Positions 1 to 11,700 of a stretch of 64,000 nucleotides of DNA are shown here, one piece after another. Source of the stretch: Gymnorhina tibicen (taxonomy: Eukaryota > Chordata > Aves > Passeriformes > Artamidae). The notes under the pieces were generated by a model. The model saw nothing but the letters and a program-made list of their open reading frames with translations. It was not told where the DNA came from and did not search any database. The translations under genes and the position numbers were made by a program. The stretch covers positions 62,001 to 126,000 of the forward strand of contig VXAZ01000382.1 in NCBI GenBank assembly GCA_013399875.1. Direction: 5' to 3'. Every line of letters begins with the position of its first letter. Position 1 is the stretch's first letter.

Positions 1-820
1 TTTTATTGAAACTATAAAATGGCACCCCTCAATCATTTTAAATTTGAAGAGTAAAATACATATAGTAATTTGTGATGCAGGTTGATAAGCACTTGAAGTT
101 TTGTAGATGTGATTGTCAACAGAAAGGACCCCTTGGTTGATACACTCTGATCTAATAAATATCTTTATCAGAGGCAGGAAGGTGCTCTGTGCACTCTGTT
201 TTTATCAAACACCAGACAAATCTTAGCACAACCAGTTACTTTTTTGGTAATCTACTCACTTTTGTTTATTAATATTGGTGTGTACTTAGGCTGATGGTAA
301 CACAAACCGTGCCAGGCCTGAACACAGTGTCATATTGTGCAGAAATGAATAAATTCCATTTTACAGTGGTTTCCCAAATTTCTGTATCAACCTGAGAACA
401 GGTTGGGATCAAGCTCTCAGTGATTACAAGCTTAAGCTTTTGACTAGCTTGTAGAACATCAGATTTAAGAAGTTAAGCTTAATTTAAGCTGCTTGGAGCG
501 TAGCAGGAACGGATTGTTAGGAACAGAAGAGGCCTAACTTCATAAAACTCACCATTTTCTTTGAGCTGTGCCCCAAATCCCTTTGATTTCTGTGATTGAT
601 TACAAGTTGTGCGGGTGTGTGCTGTGCCAGTACCTTGCTGGAGGCGCTCTGGCATGAATTACCCTCAAGGTAGGATGACTTTTAATCAATACGATGACAA
701 TATTATCTTGTTTAATTTGTCCGATGGCAGCATTAAACCTCAAATCAAGCTGTTTGTTGTGTCAGGGGAGGGTGACGAATGGCAGAAATGAACTTTTCCT
801 GTATTTCACTGCCCTGACAG
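1..820 (+). other. LHPP: LHPP intron upstream of the penultimate coding exon (3' part)
   Basis: No coding sequence is recognisable here. The stretch is AT-rich and non-repetitive apart from a cluster of AAGCTT hexamers, including the 12-bp palindrome AAGCTTAAGCTT at 428-439. The last 30 bases form a normal 3' splice site: a pyrimidine-rich run (CTTTTCCTGTATTTCACTG) ends in CCCTGACAG, with the AG at 819-820. Confidence 0.8.
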
Positions 821-912
821 GCCATCATGATCGGGGATGACATCGTGAGCGACGTCGGGGGAGCCCAGCAGTGCGGGATGAGAGCGCTGCAGGTGCGGAC
901 CGGCAAGTACAG
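821..912 (+). CDS. LHPP: LHPP penultimate coding exon (HAD phosphatase motif IV)
   Basis: This 92-nt exon starts in phase 0 after the AG at 819-820 and ends with two bases of an Arg codon before the donor GTCAGT. It encodes 30 residues plus a split Arg. They include MIGDDIVSDVGGAQ, then CGMRALQVRTGKY. This is the C-terminal part of LHPP, a Mg-dependent phosphatase of the HAD superfamily (HDHD2-like group) that hydrolyses inorganic pyrophosphate and phospho-Lys/phospho-His bonds. It is reported to act as a protein histidine phosphatase and is mainly cytosolic. The acidic cluster G-D-D-I-V-S-D is HAD motif IV, whose aspartates coordinate the metal; the downstream G-G-A-Q and Q-V-R-T-G-K elements are typical of the family. 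The exon joins in frame to 50779. The nucleophile motif DxD, motif II and motif III lie on exons outside the window. HDHD2 is the main paralogous alternative, but the tail encoded at 50779 and the neighbour FAM53B favour LHPP. Confidence 0.93.
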
Positions 913-2160
913 GTCAGTGCACACCCTGCACATCCACAGCCACGAGGCCAGGCTTCTTCCATGCCTTTTCCAGATCCTTTCCCCTTGGTGTCAATGTAGG
1001 CTTGCATTTGTTGTCTGCACAAGCACCTGCTCAGTGCAGCAGAGGCTTGGGTGGAAGCTGATATTTTCTTTTAGGGAAACGCTGTGTGAAAGTGGCAGGA
1101 AGGGGAGGACAGAGTGTCTTCAATCTTTTGAAGAAATATTTTCTGCTAAATTTCTGCTGTATTTTTTTCATCACAGCCCACAGAACTGGTGTATTTCCTG
1201 GGGTTTGCTTATTTTTTTTTTCCTGCTGCTGCATGAAAGCATTGTACACTTGATATAAGACGTGTCTGAAACCCGTGGCAGGGTTAGGATTACAAAATTA
1301 GACTGTTGACTCAGCCATCCCTGGGGGTCATCTCTCACAGCTTTAGGAAGGGCTCCATATGTCTGCTCTTCCCTCCAGACACGTATTCAGCACGGAGGTG
1401 TCTGAAACACGAGAGCTGCTTCCCTGGTTCTCACCAGAGTGCAGGGTCACTCATCTCTCCAAGTGGCCCTGCAAGCCCTTCCCTTGCAGGTGTCCCCATG
1501 ATCCTGTGCTCTCACTGAGCTGTCACAAGTGCAGCTGCTGAGGGAGGCCCCGAGTGCACCTCTAACCAGGACGTGACCCAGTGCTGAGCAGGTGCCTGGG
1601 CCAGGTTAGGTTTGAGGGCAGCTCAAGGTGACTCCAAATGCAGTGCAGACATCTGTCCCTCCATTGGGCATTCTGATCCCAACACCCAAAATCTCCCTTT
1701 AACCATCTCCTCTTAACCTCCACCATGGCTCCTTGTAGTATGGTCCAGCCACACCCTCTGTCATCTGATGTCATTTGTATTTTCACAGTTTTTCTTCACT
1801 TTCAAATACTGAGACTGTAAAAGAAGGATGCTCCTTTGGGGAGGGATACAGCACATGAGAGTCATGCTTGCCCTAAACTATCTGAAAAGTTATTTTGTTT
1901 GTTTTCAAGTCAGTCTGTTCCTTGGTTTTCCTTTTTAGTTTGTGTAAGGTGATAAATTAATACCCAGTGCCTTAATTCTAGTGGACCAGTAAGTGATGGT
2001 TTCTGAGGAAAAAAGTCAGGTACAAGTGTCTTGTGTTTTCTGTAATTTTAAGATAGTACATCTAAAAATCAGATGTGTCTGAATAAAGCTTGGAAAATCC
2101 CAAATATTAAAGAAGTAGTTATATAGTTTGTGCTTTTGGGATTATTTGTCTGTAATCTTT
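913..2160. other. Intronic, no recognisable element
   Basis: Nothing gene-like is visible. Short ORFs run across a T-rich run near 1212 and an anonymous GC-moderate stretch at 1340-1560. Confidence 0.6.
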
Positions 2161-2226
2161 GTAGTCCAAGGAGCTGGACTTGATGATTCATGTAGGTCCT
2201 TTCCAACTCAGGACTGTGATTCTAAC
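2161..2226 (+). repeat. CR1 LINE 3'-end fragment
   Basis: The block GGAGCTGGACTTGATGATTC followed by TAGGTCCTTTCCAACTCAGG and GTGATTCT matches the 3' terminus of avian CR1 retrotransposons. It is 5' truncated and in the same orientation as LHPP. Confidence 0.8.
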
Positions 2227-3183
2227 CCCATTAATTTCCTAATGGAGAAAATAAGGACTCAGTGGGTGATTTTATTCTGATATTAATGGGATCACTTGGC
2301 AAATCCACATTTTGTTGCCACGCAGATACAGGTGCCAGCAAAGGAGGTATCTTTGCACAAAAAGGTGAGTTAGGTCTTTGCTACTGATGAAATCTCTCCT
2401 GTTCTGTGCTTTACCCATCATAAAATATGCCCCAGGTGATGTTGCAGCCACGCTGTTCAAGCAGCTGCCATAAACTGTGTGCACACACACACAAACACAC
2501 ATAAATATGGATAATCATATGCTAGAGAAACATTTTCTTGTATCACGTTTGAGTCACGATTTCACAGCTGAAAGGGAGTCGCCAGCTGTTCTAGATGGGG
2601 AACAAAGGTTGTTTTCCACTGTTGTGTTTCCTGTTTCAGTGTGTGGTTGGTGTTTTCTCAACTCGTGCACTATTGCAGAGCAGTGAAATACCGATGAGTG
2701 TCTCTCTCAATTCCCCGTGTGGTGCCAGGCCTGCTGTCAGCAGCTGGGAGTAAAATGAAATGACTCCTGTTTGCCAGGAGAGGTCAGAGGTGTATCTGTA
2801 TTTTTTAAGAATGACTTACTTAGCACACTTAGAAAATCAAGGCACACAGTGAGGAGAGACAGAAAAAAAACCAAGTGATTGGTAGGATAAATTAAAAATA
2901 AATAAAATGTAATTATTTGGTGGTGGGGTTAGTTTAAAGTCAGATATCTAAGATCATACAAAAGTCCTGTCTTCCCCTTCAGTCCTTGCTGACACAAAGC
3001 TCTGTGCTGCACCCGAGCACCTCTGGATGGCATAGTTGGCTCGTGCACGTCAGCGTCAGCCACAGCCTGGGGCTTCCCCACCAGCTGAGGCTGTTTGTCC
3101 AAAAGTGTTCTGAAGCACAAGGGTGTCGGGGTTTTGCTGGAGCTGTGGAGTGCTGGTGTGGTGGGATTGCCACAGGTTTCAGT
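2227..3183. other. Intronic, only a short CA repeat
   Basis: A short interrupted (CA)n tract lies at 2481-2501. Nothing else is recognised in this stretch. Confidence 0.6.
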
Positions 3184-3240
3184 AACAGAAGCACAGAAGG
3201 GTTTGGGTTGGAAGGGACCCTCTTGTGCCCCTCCATCCTC
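3184..3240 (-). repeat. CR1 LINE 3'-end fragment, reverse orientation
   Basis: ACAGAAGGGTTTGGGTTGGA followed by AGGGACC is the reverse complement of the CR1 3' end. It faces the next CR1 copy, so the two 3' fragments are arranged in opposite orientation about 110 bp apart. Confidence 0.65.
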
Positions 3241-3348
3241 CCCCGAAGGCTGTCCCTGGCTGGCAGGCACTGTCATCTCCAGTGCACAGGTGTGCTTGGG
3301 GAAGCTCTCCTGATTTCAGGGCTCAGTGCAGTTTACATGAACATTTTA

Positions 3349-3570
3349 GGAAAAGGTTCTTCCCCCAGAGGGTGCTGGGCACTGCCCAGGCTCCCCAGGG
3401 AATGGGCACGGCCCCGAGGCTGCCAGAGCTCCAGGAGCGTTTGGGCACCGCTCCCAGGGATGCCCAGGGTGGGGTTGTTGGGGTGTCTGTGCAGGGACAG
3501 GAGCTGGACTGGATGATCCTTGGGGGCCACTTCCAACTCAAAATACTCTGTGATTCTACAGTTCTATGGT
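3349..3570 (+). repeat. CR1 LINE 3' fragment, about 220 bp
   Basis: It carries the CR1 segment starting GGTTCTTCCCCCAGAGG and running through CAGGCTCCCCAGGGAATGG to GAGCTGGACTGGATGATCC and CTTCCAACTC. It ends in CTGTGATTCT and TTCTATGG octamer-like repeats. The subfamily differs from the copies carrying GTGGAAGGTGTCCCTGCCCA. Confidence 0.88.
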
Positions 3571-6500
3571 TTTTGAGGTCTGGTGCCCACCCAGTGCCAA
3601 CACAGGTTATGCAGGGATATGCCCTGGGGCTGCCTCCTCCCCAGGCTCTCACCCTCCTGACCTCTGCAAAGTCTTCTGCACTGTTGGCTGCTCCCAGGAT
3701 GAGATTCAATATGTGAGTTAAGCTGCTGCAAAAACATTCAGTTTTGCACCACCTTGCATGGAGTCCTGCAAGCTGGCTCCTTTATCCAGGCTTCTCTTGG
3801 ATCTTTAAAGTTAATTAAAATCTGTGCAGCCTGTTTCCTTTAATATGGCACACACTTTGGCTGTTCCTGCTCGATCTCAAGCGTTGAACTCTTTCTTGGT
3901 AGCCAAAGCAGGCATAGCATAGATTAGTCCAAGAAATGCTGTAAATCCTGTCTGCAACATGGAATAGAACTTCTGCTGGCACAAGTCAGGGCAAAAGTGG
4001 GAAGGTGAGGGGATAAGATTGGTGTGTTGAGGTGACCTGACATGGGGTGAGGAGCTGTTTGCCAAGTATAGCCTTTCCTAGGTGTAAAGCCCAAGGGCAA
4101 AGGGTCAGTCTGGGCTGCAGCTTTGCCCTCTCTCAGTTTGTCCCCTGTCCAGGATGGATCAGGCCATTGCTGCAGGCTCCTGAGGGCTGTGAGATTTGTC
4201 AGCACTGGGAAGTGTGATGCCAGTTCCAGAGTTTCTGTGCACACCTGGCCCTTCGGAGCCAACATCTTTCCCATCTAGGGAAGAACACGTTCTTGTCTCC
4301 CCGCACAGGGTATGTGCTAATTCCACTTGCAGCTAATTGGCCTTGACATCAAACCAATGATTCCCACAATAACTATTGATTCTGCAACACTCTGTAATAT
4401 CCTCGTTCGTCTTTGTAGCCTGCAAGTTAGAGCAGAGGAAAATGACTTTGAGGCTTTTCCAGGTGTCTCCCTGTAACTCTGGAAACAGCTTCCAGGTGCG
4501 TCAGATCGCAGCTGGATCTTGGCAGGGGGTAAGAATGGCTTCCCCGCTTCACCCTGTTGTTATTGACAGGTCTTGATTTGTAAATAAAGAACTTCCCATT
4601 GCTGGTGTGTGGCAGTAGCCAGGAATATTCATGGCAGTGCTGCCCGCTGCCCCTGCTCACCTGTGAGCTTCGGAATCTGGCAGTGTGGATTCATCCCCTC
4701 TCGGTGCCCACCTGGGGTTTCCTCCCTTTGATCAGGGATTTATCTCGTGGCTGTGGCTGATACTGACATCAGAGTCAACATCCCTGAGCTGCCTCATTAC
4801 AGACATCAAGGATTCTCCAGGGATGGAGGATAAAAGGATGGAGGCCTGTGAGAGCTGCCATCTCCCTCCAGCTCTGCCACTGTTCTCCAGGAGAACTGGG
4901 TCAGCTTACTTCATGTATCCCTACCTTTTAATTATCCTCTGAGAATAATTATCCTGACTTCCTTAATAAAGGGGCTTGTTCCTCTTGCCTGATTAAAGAA
5001 AACACACAGAATTTGTAGTAAATTGGCTTGCCAGGAGAGAAATCAAGATGTGACCAAGACAAAAGCTGGGACAGAGGAGAAGTCTTGTAGGCTGGCAGCA
5101 GCAGTTATAAAAGTATTCTTAAAAAAATGTTCACACACCGAAAAATTCACTGCTGTCACTGTGTAATTCAGTGCTCTGACACTCTGTCACGGAAGCTCGT
5201 GACAACTTCTGTGAAGAAATAGTCACCTCTTGGTGCTCTGCAGGGCAGGAGCATCCCTCCACCCTTGCTGTCTTGTTCCCTGTTACTAACCCAGCCACGA
5301 TGAACAATTTTATGAGTTCTTTCCCATCTCCTGGGTACCTGCAGTGTGTAGTGAGAATGGGCAGGCAGAGACACTCCCTTTGTGCAGAAACAAAACCAGA
5401 GGCATTCTTAGGGCCTCACGTCCTGATCATTAAGCCCATAAGTATTAAATGGAGAGAGTTCCAACCCGTATTTGCACTGTGAAAAGCTGTATTATAATTC
5501 ATGTTGGTTAATGTCTTAAGCAATGTTTATTAAAGCTGGTGTCAGCAAGTTGATTGTGATAGCTGATTGCAGGTAGTCCCAAGGCATAGCCTTATCACCC
5601 TTTATTGCATATTCAAATCATGGTTTGCTCTGTCCATGTGAGGATCTTCACATGTTTTTATCAGTTTCCTGACCACAATCTGGTTACTATAATATTTCAA
5701 TGAGCTTTGTAGAGGAAGCTCAGGGTAAATACTGCAGTGCCTTAGTGTGCACTTCTGATCGCAGCCTTACATCTTCCCAGTATATTCCAATGTCCAGTCA
5801 CAGAAATTAGTAGCTCATGCATAAATTTAATTATCTTCAGTCTAAAAGAGAAGTGTGAGTTTGAGGGGGAGTTTATTAGCAGGTAATTTATTTGTTGGTA
5901 GCATAATAAACCGCGAGGGAGCAGAGTGTGCTCAGGACACAGCCATGCTGTGTGCTAATGTGCTGTTCTGAAAAAAAACAGTCTGAATATCAGAAAAGAG
6001 ACCAATCTACAGTGAGAGTAGGATAAATAAGGGAAGAATGGATCAGGTGAGTGAGGAAAAGTGATATTACTCAGCAGTCTGACAGTTCTGCTTTCTACCT
6101 GTCCAGTGACTGACTTTTCCTCAGCAGTCCCACTCTAACCAGCTCTCTCATCTCCAGCTCGCGGGAGGGGAGGCAGCGTGCGCTCTGCAAAGCAGGGTGG
6201 CAGTGACCACATCAGCTGCAGTTTTGCTTCCCCTCTTGCCTCACATCCACCTAGCTCGTGCAGCAGCTGAGACAGCTCAGGTTTCCATTTCTCCTCTTCA
6301 GAAGCTGATCAAGGGCTGGAAGAGGAGGAGCTGATGCCAGTATCTGCTACCTGAAGCCAGAGGCAGCGGCACCTGGGAGGGGCACGTGGCTCAGCTGGTC
6401 TTGATGTATGGGACTAAACCACTTCCAGGCCCTTTCTGACAGCATCCAAAGCTAATGGCCCTTTTGCTTTCATTCCCTTTTGCTCTGGTGCCTCAATGTC

Positions 6501-7520
6501 TTGGCAGTACGTGCTCTTCCAGCCTGGGCTGGCAGCCACCCTCCCTGCACAGCCACGTGCGCTCCTGCCTCTGCCTGAGCAACACCAGAGCCCTGGGCAG
6601 CTGCTTGTCCAAAGCGTTTGCCTTTCCCTCCTCCCTGCTAACACAGAATTCCTGAGCTGAGGTGGTGCTGGGGGCAGGATTGTCTGAAAGGAGGCAGCTC
6701 AGGGGTTTTCCAGGGCTTCCACAGGGTGTGTTCCTCTGCACAGCACCCGCTGTCACCGCAGCACCCGTGACCCGAGCAGCACAGTCCAGGAGATGGTCCT
6801 TGCTTATTTTTATCCCTAGAGGCCTTTCCTCAGCACCTGCACAAGGCTGCAGTGAAAAATCCCCCAGGGAAGCAGCCTTTCTCAACACTCATCCCTTGCA
6901 GAACGCTGAGCTGTATCGGCATGTCCAGCCTTTGACAGCATTGATGAATTCCATACCAATGGAAAACCACTTTATTTCCATGAAAATGCGAATGAGAGTG
7001 CTGAAACGTGCTGCAGAAAGGGCACAGCTGGGACAGCTGCACAGTTTGGGTTTCACTAGAGAGATTTCCTTTTTTTTAAAGTGCAGGTTCCTCTTCCCTG
7101 CTTATCTTTTTCCTGTAGCTAAGTATCCTTCAGGCTCTTTGGTGCATGGGGTTCTCTCAGAGAGACTGCTCTGACTGATAAAACCGAGGCATGGCATTGT
7201 TTTCAAAGGGAGAGAAAAGCAAGTAAGAGAGAGACAGGCCAAGTCAGCTGCTGATGTAACTCCCTTGAAGCAAATGGTTCAATTTAATCTGAAATTTAAT
7301 CTGGCTTGGGCCCTTGCTCGTGCTGTAAACATGCTCAGGAGCAGCAGTGCCAGAACAGTGCCTTGTGCTGGCGCCCTGCAAGCACAAAACACCTGAGTGT
7401 TCCTGTTTTAATGCTGTTCTGTGTGCCCATGGATGCTGGAGGGCCCCTGCAGGCTTAGCCAGTGACATTTATTTCTTTCTCTACAAGTGGGTTTAACCAA
7501 CAAATGCGGAGTGGCTGCCT
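3571..7520. other. Intronic, about 4 kb without recognisable repeats or genes
   Basis: This is mixed-composition sequence, AT-rich around 4920-6060. ORFs such as that at 6662-7174 (170 codons) show no recognisable domain, signal peptide or splice context and are treated as chance. Confidence 0.6.
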
Positions 7521-7668
7521 TCCATCCCTGGAAGTGTTCACAGCCAGGTTGGACGGGGCTTGGAGCAGCCCGGGACAGTGGAAGGTGTCCCTGCCCATGG
7601 CAGGGCATGGCACTGGATGAGCTTTAAGGTCCCTTCTGACCCCGAGCACTGTGTGATTCTGTGATTCC
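7521..7668 (+). repeat. CR1 LINE 3' fragment
   Basis: TCCATCCCTGGAAGTGTTCA is followed by the GTGGAAGGTGTCCCTGCCCA block and GAGCTTTAAGGTCCCTTCTG, ending in GTGTGATTCTGTGATTCC. This is the standard avian CR1 3' end in sense orientation. Confidence 0.9.
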
Positions 7669-8430
7669 AGCAGCTGCAGAGGGGGTGCACACAGGTTTTG
7701 TTGGGGTGCAGGGTACAGGGGCTGCCAGCCTGCTCAGGACAAGGGAACAGCCACAAGGCGTGGGAGCTGCTGCCCTCCAGCAGCCTCTGCTGGGCTGGGG
7801 CTGGTGGCTGGGTTTCATCCCCTTTGGTAAGCGTGATGGGACTTGCCCATAGTTAAAAATAAAGCACCCAGCGGTGCCAGCTCTAGGCCTGCTGCAGGCT
7901 GGGATGTGTCTGTATGTGAGCGCTCGTGTGCCGCAGCAGGAGCACGAGTGCCATGTGAGAGAAGGGCTCTGGGTGCAGGGCAGTCCCCGGGCTGCCAGCA
8001 CTGCCCTGCTGCTGGCTGGGTGCAGACAGCCTGCAGCTGGCCCGGGACGTGACTCACATTCACACTTTGCCCCAAAACCATTACAATTCTCACTTGTCTG
8101 TGGTTTTCAGTCCCTGTCAGCAGCGGGTATGGTTACACCTCAGCCCTGCTGAGATGAGCTCATTCAGCACACGGGGCTGGTGCGTGGGGTCTGCATCCTG
8201 TCGGGCCTTTAAACTCCAGCCATCAGCCTCCCTAAAAACCAGGGATGCGTGTCTGTGAGGAGCAGAGGGAGAGCCTGGCTGCTCTTTGTGTGGATCTGCA
8301 GCTCATCTCAAAAGCTTTGCCTTGCTTAACTGTGCTCTGTGCATAGCAGCACATCATTGCTTAAATGGCCACAGCACAGCACAGCACAGGCACTGGGTGA
8401 TCAGGTGTTGCAATTAGGGAAATTAGTGCA
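7669..8430. other. Intronic, no recognisable element
   Basis: GC-moderate sequence with overlapping short ORFs on both strands and no domain signal. A short CAGCA-rich patch near 8370-8386 is the only simple sequence. Confidence 0.55.
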
Positions 8431-8775
8431 ATGAGTCTGATGAGGAGGCTCAGGGGGCACCTTCTTACTCTACAGCTACTTGAAAGGAGGGTGCAGTCAG
8501 GTGAGCCCTGGTCTCTTCTCCCAGGTAATAAGCAACAGGACAAGAGGAAATGGCCTCAGGTTATGCCAGGGGAGGTTTAGATTGGGTATTAGGGGAAATT
8601 TCTTCACAAAAAGGCCTGTCCAGCCCTGGCACAGCTGCCCAGGGCAGTGGTGGAGTCCCCATCCCTGGAGGGGTTTAAAAGCTGTGTGGGTGTGGGACTC
8701 AGGGACATGGGTTACTGGCACTAACAAGAATTTGGGGGAACAGGGTGGGGTGATGGAGCTCTCAGAGCCAAGGGG
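8431..8775 (+). repeat. CR1 LINE fragment, about 345 bp
   Basis: It runs from the CR1 block TGATGAGGAGGCTCAGGGGG through AGGAAATGGCCTCAGG, ATTTCTTCACA, GGGCAGTGGTGGAGTCCCCA and TCCCTGGAGGGGTTTAAAAG to the TGGAGCTCTCAGAG stretch. The terminal octamers are not preserved. Confidence 0.88.
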
Positions 8776-11700
8776 GTGGATGGGACCTCGCAGGCTGCAG
8801 CCACAGGGCCCTTCTCCATCCCCCTCCCCATTCCCAGTGCAGACTGGAGGGGACACATTGCTCGCTGTGTGAGTTTCCAGAGGGCTCTGTGGGGCGGGAC
8901 GCAGCCAGCAGACTTGTGGAATGACGAGAACTGTTCAGCTCAGCTGTTGGCTGCACAACGCTGAGTCCAGGCCTAAAAATAGGAGGATGTCTGACCCCGA
9001 AGTGAAGGATTTTCACTCGAAACCCAGCCTGGCACCAGCCCAGGGTGACATCATCCAGAGGGGAAGTTGGAAAAGCTTCCAAACTCGTTGCTTTCGGTGG
9101 AGAAGTGCTAAATGCACGTGTCAGCGGATAATCAAGCGGCACATTTGCTGTGGCCATGGATCAGGGGAGAGAGGGAATGGGGAAGGAAAGCCCTGAAGGG
9201 GGAGGAACGGGATTGGAGCCGCACATTGGAAAAGAGTTTTGGGAGTGTTGTCCGTGTATAACTCGAGGACAGATGATAAGGTCCCATTCAGACTCAGTCT
9301 GTCCCATAAAGATGACACTTTCCTTTAAGTCTGCTAAAAGTTACTGTGCTACACTCAGGGTTCTGACTTGTGAACCCACCCAGTGGTTTTTGGTGATATT
9401 GGCCAATGTGGCTTGAGTCTGCATGATTCAGACTTGCAAGCCCAAGGATCCTGCTGGAGGTGGCCATGGAAGCATCCGAGATGGCCAGGTACTGACTGAC
9501 TCCTTGGTTTGAGCTCTCTGGTATTTGGAGCAGCTTTTTCCAGGCTAACCTTCAGGGATTTGATCCAAATCTGTGCTCACGTGGCACGGGTGACCCTGTT
9601 GTTGGTGTTGTAACTCCAAATTGCTTGAACACAGTTCCTCGTGCTTCTGTGCTAAGCTGCTTTGTCTTCTTTAAAAGTGACAGTGTGTACAAAATGTGGT
9701 GGCAGCTTTCCTCTGAAACTTGATGTCTTCTCCCTCTGGGTGCTGCCAGGCAGCTCCTGTGCTCATCCTCTGACGAGGACACCTTTCCCTCAGTGTGCAC
9801 ATGCTGAAATTTGTAGCTCTTTTCAGATGGTGAAAGCCGAGGGTGATACGGGGAGTCTCCTTTATCTGTTTTCCTTCTGCCTTTTAAATTCTCATTACGT
9901 ATTTATGATGCTGTTACAGCAAGGATGCCTGGAGCACAACCATGGGCACCGTTTGGTCTCTGGGTCCCCAGGGAAGCTGAAGAAGCTGCTGTTGCTGTGT
10001 AAACACCGTGTCAAGAGCTGATTTTGTGTGTGCTGCTGGGCTTTTTTGCCCAGCACTGATAATGAAAAAAGGGAAAGAGTTTTACCATGTCAACGTAAGC
10101 ATCTGATAGGGAACCAGTTTGTTGGTTAGAGACTGAGAATAGGGTTCAGGCATGCCAGCCCTTCCTTCTTGGGGTTTTAATGCCCTTAGAGCATCACAGC
10201 AGTGAAACTTCTCCTCCAGACGAGCTGCTTTGTGGACATTGTCACAGCAACAGGCACAGATGAGCTGCTTCTCACTTCAGCAGCCTTTGGGTAGGATTTG
10301 TCTGAGTAAGCATGAGGATATTTCTGGTTGTCTGCTGGGAAATGACGTGGCTGCAGTTGCAAAGGTGCTACACTGGCATTGGCTGAGCCTGTGGAAGGCA
10401 GACGATAGCCCAGGCAGGGTCAGGAATTTACTTCCCGTGCCAGCATTAAGTGCATGGCCCAGAAAGGAGCTTGAACAGTTTTTCCATGGTTTACCCTTTT
10501 TCTGCATGAAAGCTTGAAGCCTCTCTGACCCAGAGACGAATCTCTACTTGCAGCCAGACTGTGAAACCTCTTAGCTTTTGATCCCTGGCACTCTGTATGA
10601 GGTACAGCCCCACTGGAGCAGCAGAATGAGTGGCAGGGACCTGAACCTGAGCAGCTGGGATAAATCTGGTACTCCAGCAGAGAATGCCAGTCCTCCTGCA
10701 GCTCCAGCACAGACCCTTCGTTTCACGGAGCATTAGTGGAGCTGACAGACGTGAGAGTGAGCACACACTGGAAGAGCCAGCTCTCATTCTTGCAGACGGA
10801 GCACTTTTATTTTTCCTTGCTGGTTGAGATGTTCTAGCAAACACTCGACTTCCTTGTCATCCTTCAGCTATGTGGAGAGGTGGGGAGTTGCCTTTTACCA
10901 AAGCAAATTGACTTTTGCTTTGAAAAGTCCCTTCCTGCAGTTTTTGGCATGGCTGATCACTCTGTTCTCAACAGCCCCTGAGCTTCATGATACAGTAGTT
11001 TTGTACAAGGCTGTATTTTTATGTGCATAAGCTTTTAGAGCTCTTTGAGAACACATCCCTAGATGTCTGTTCTGTGGTTTTAAGGGAGTTGGAGATGGGG
11101 CTTGCTTGGGAGGAGGGAGTGGGTTCTGGGATTGTGAGACAGTGGCCAGAGGCACTGGCAGACACGCAGCGCTGGCCAGCGCTGCTGCACGTAGCACAAG
11201 TAGTCAAATAACATTCAGATTAAAAACACTGCATATTAGAAGACCATTACAGCATGAATTGAGCCATATTGTGCATTTACTCTGAGGAGCAGTGCTTGAT
11301 GAAACACCCACATCCCCTTTCCTAAGCTGAATCCTCATCTCCCCGTGGCACACTTGTGGGGGGACTCACAGAGCAACATTTTCCCCTCTCCAGTCATGTG
11401 TGTTTTTCTGCCGTTAAATACAAACATTAATGTCATTAATGACATTTTCTGGTCGTTAGATACAAACATTAATGCATTTATTTGTGGAGCAGAGCTTTGA
11501 GCTCCTTCCCTGTGCACACGGGGCCAAGAGGCACAGCTTAAAGCTGGCACTGGCCTCAGGGTCCGGGTGCTGCCGTGCTCGGTTTGAAAGGACTCAAGCG
11601 TTTTGTGCAAACATATGTTGGAAGTGCCACTCGTGACCGCCTCAGGGGCGTCGTGTGAGCTCAGCCCTGCTACAGATGGACTCCCAGCTGGCCCTGGGCA

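Noticed and set aside
827..1258. Reading LHPP straight through the donor at 912 as a 143-residue protein
   Set aside because: A consensus donor GTCAGT follows the split Arg codon, the downstream residues lose LHPP similarity, and the true tail is found in frame at 50779.
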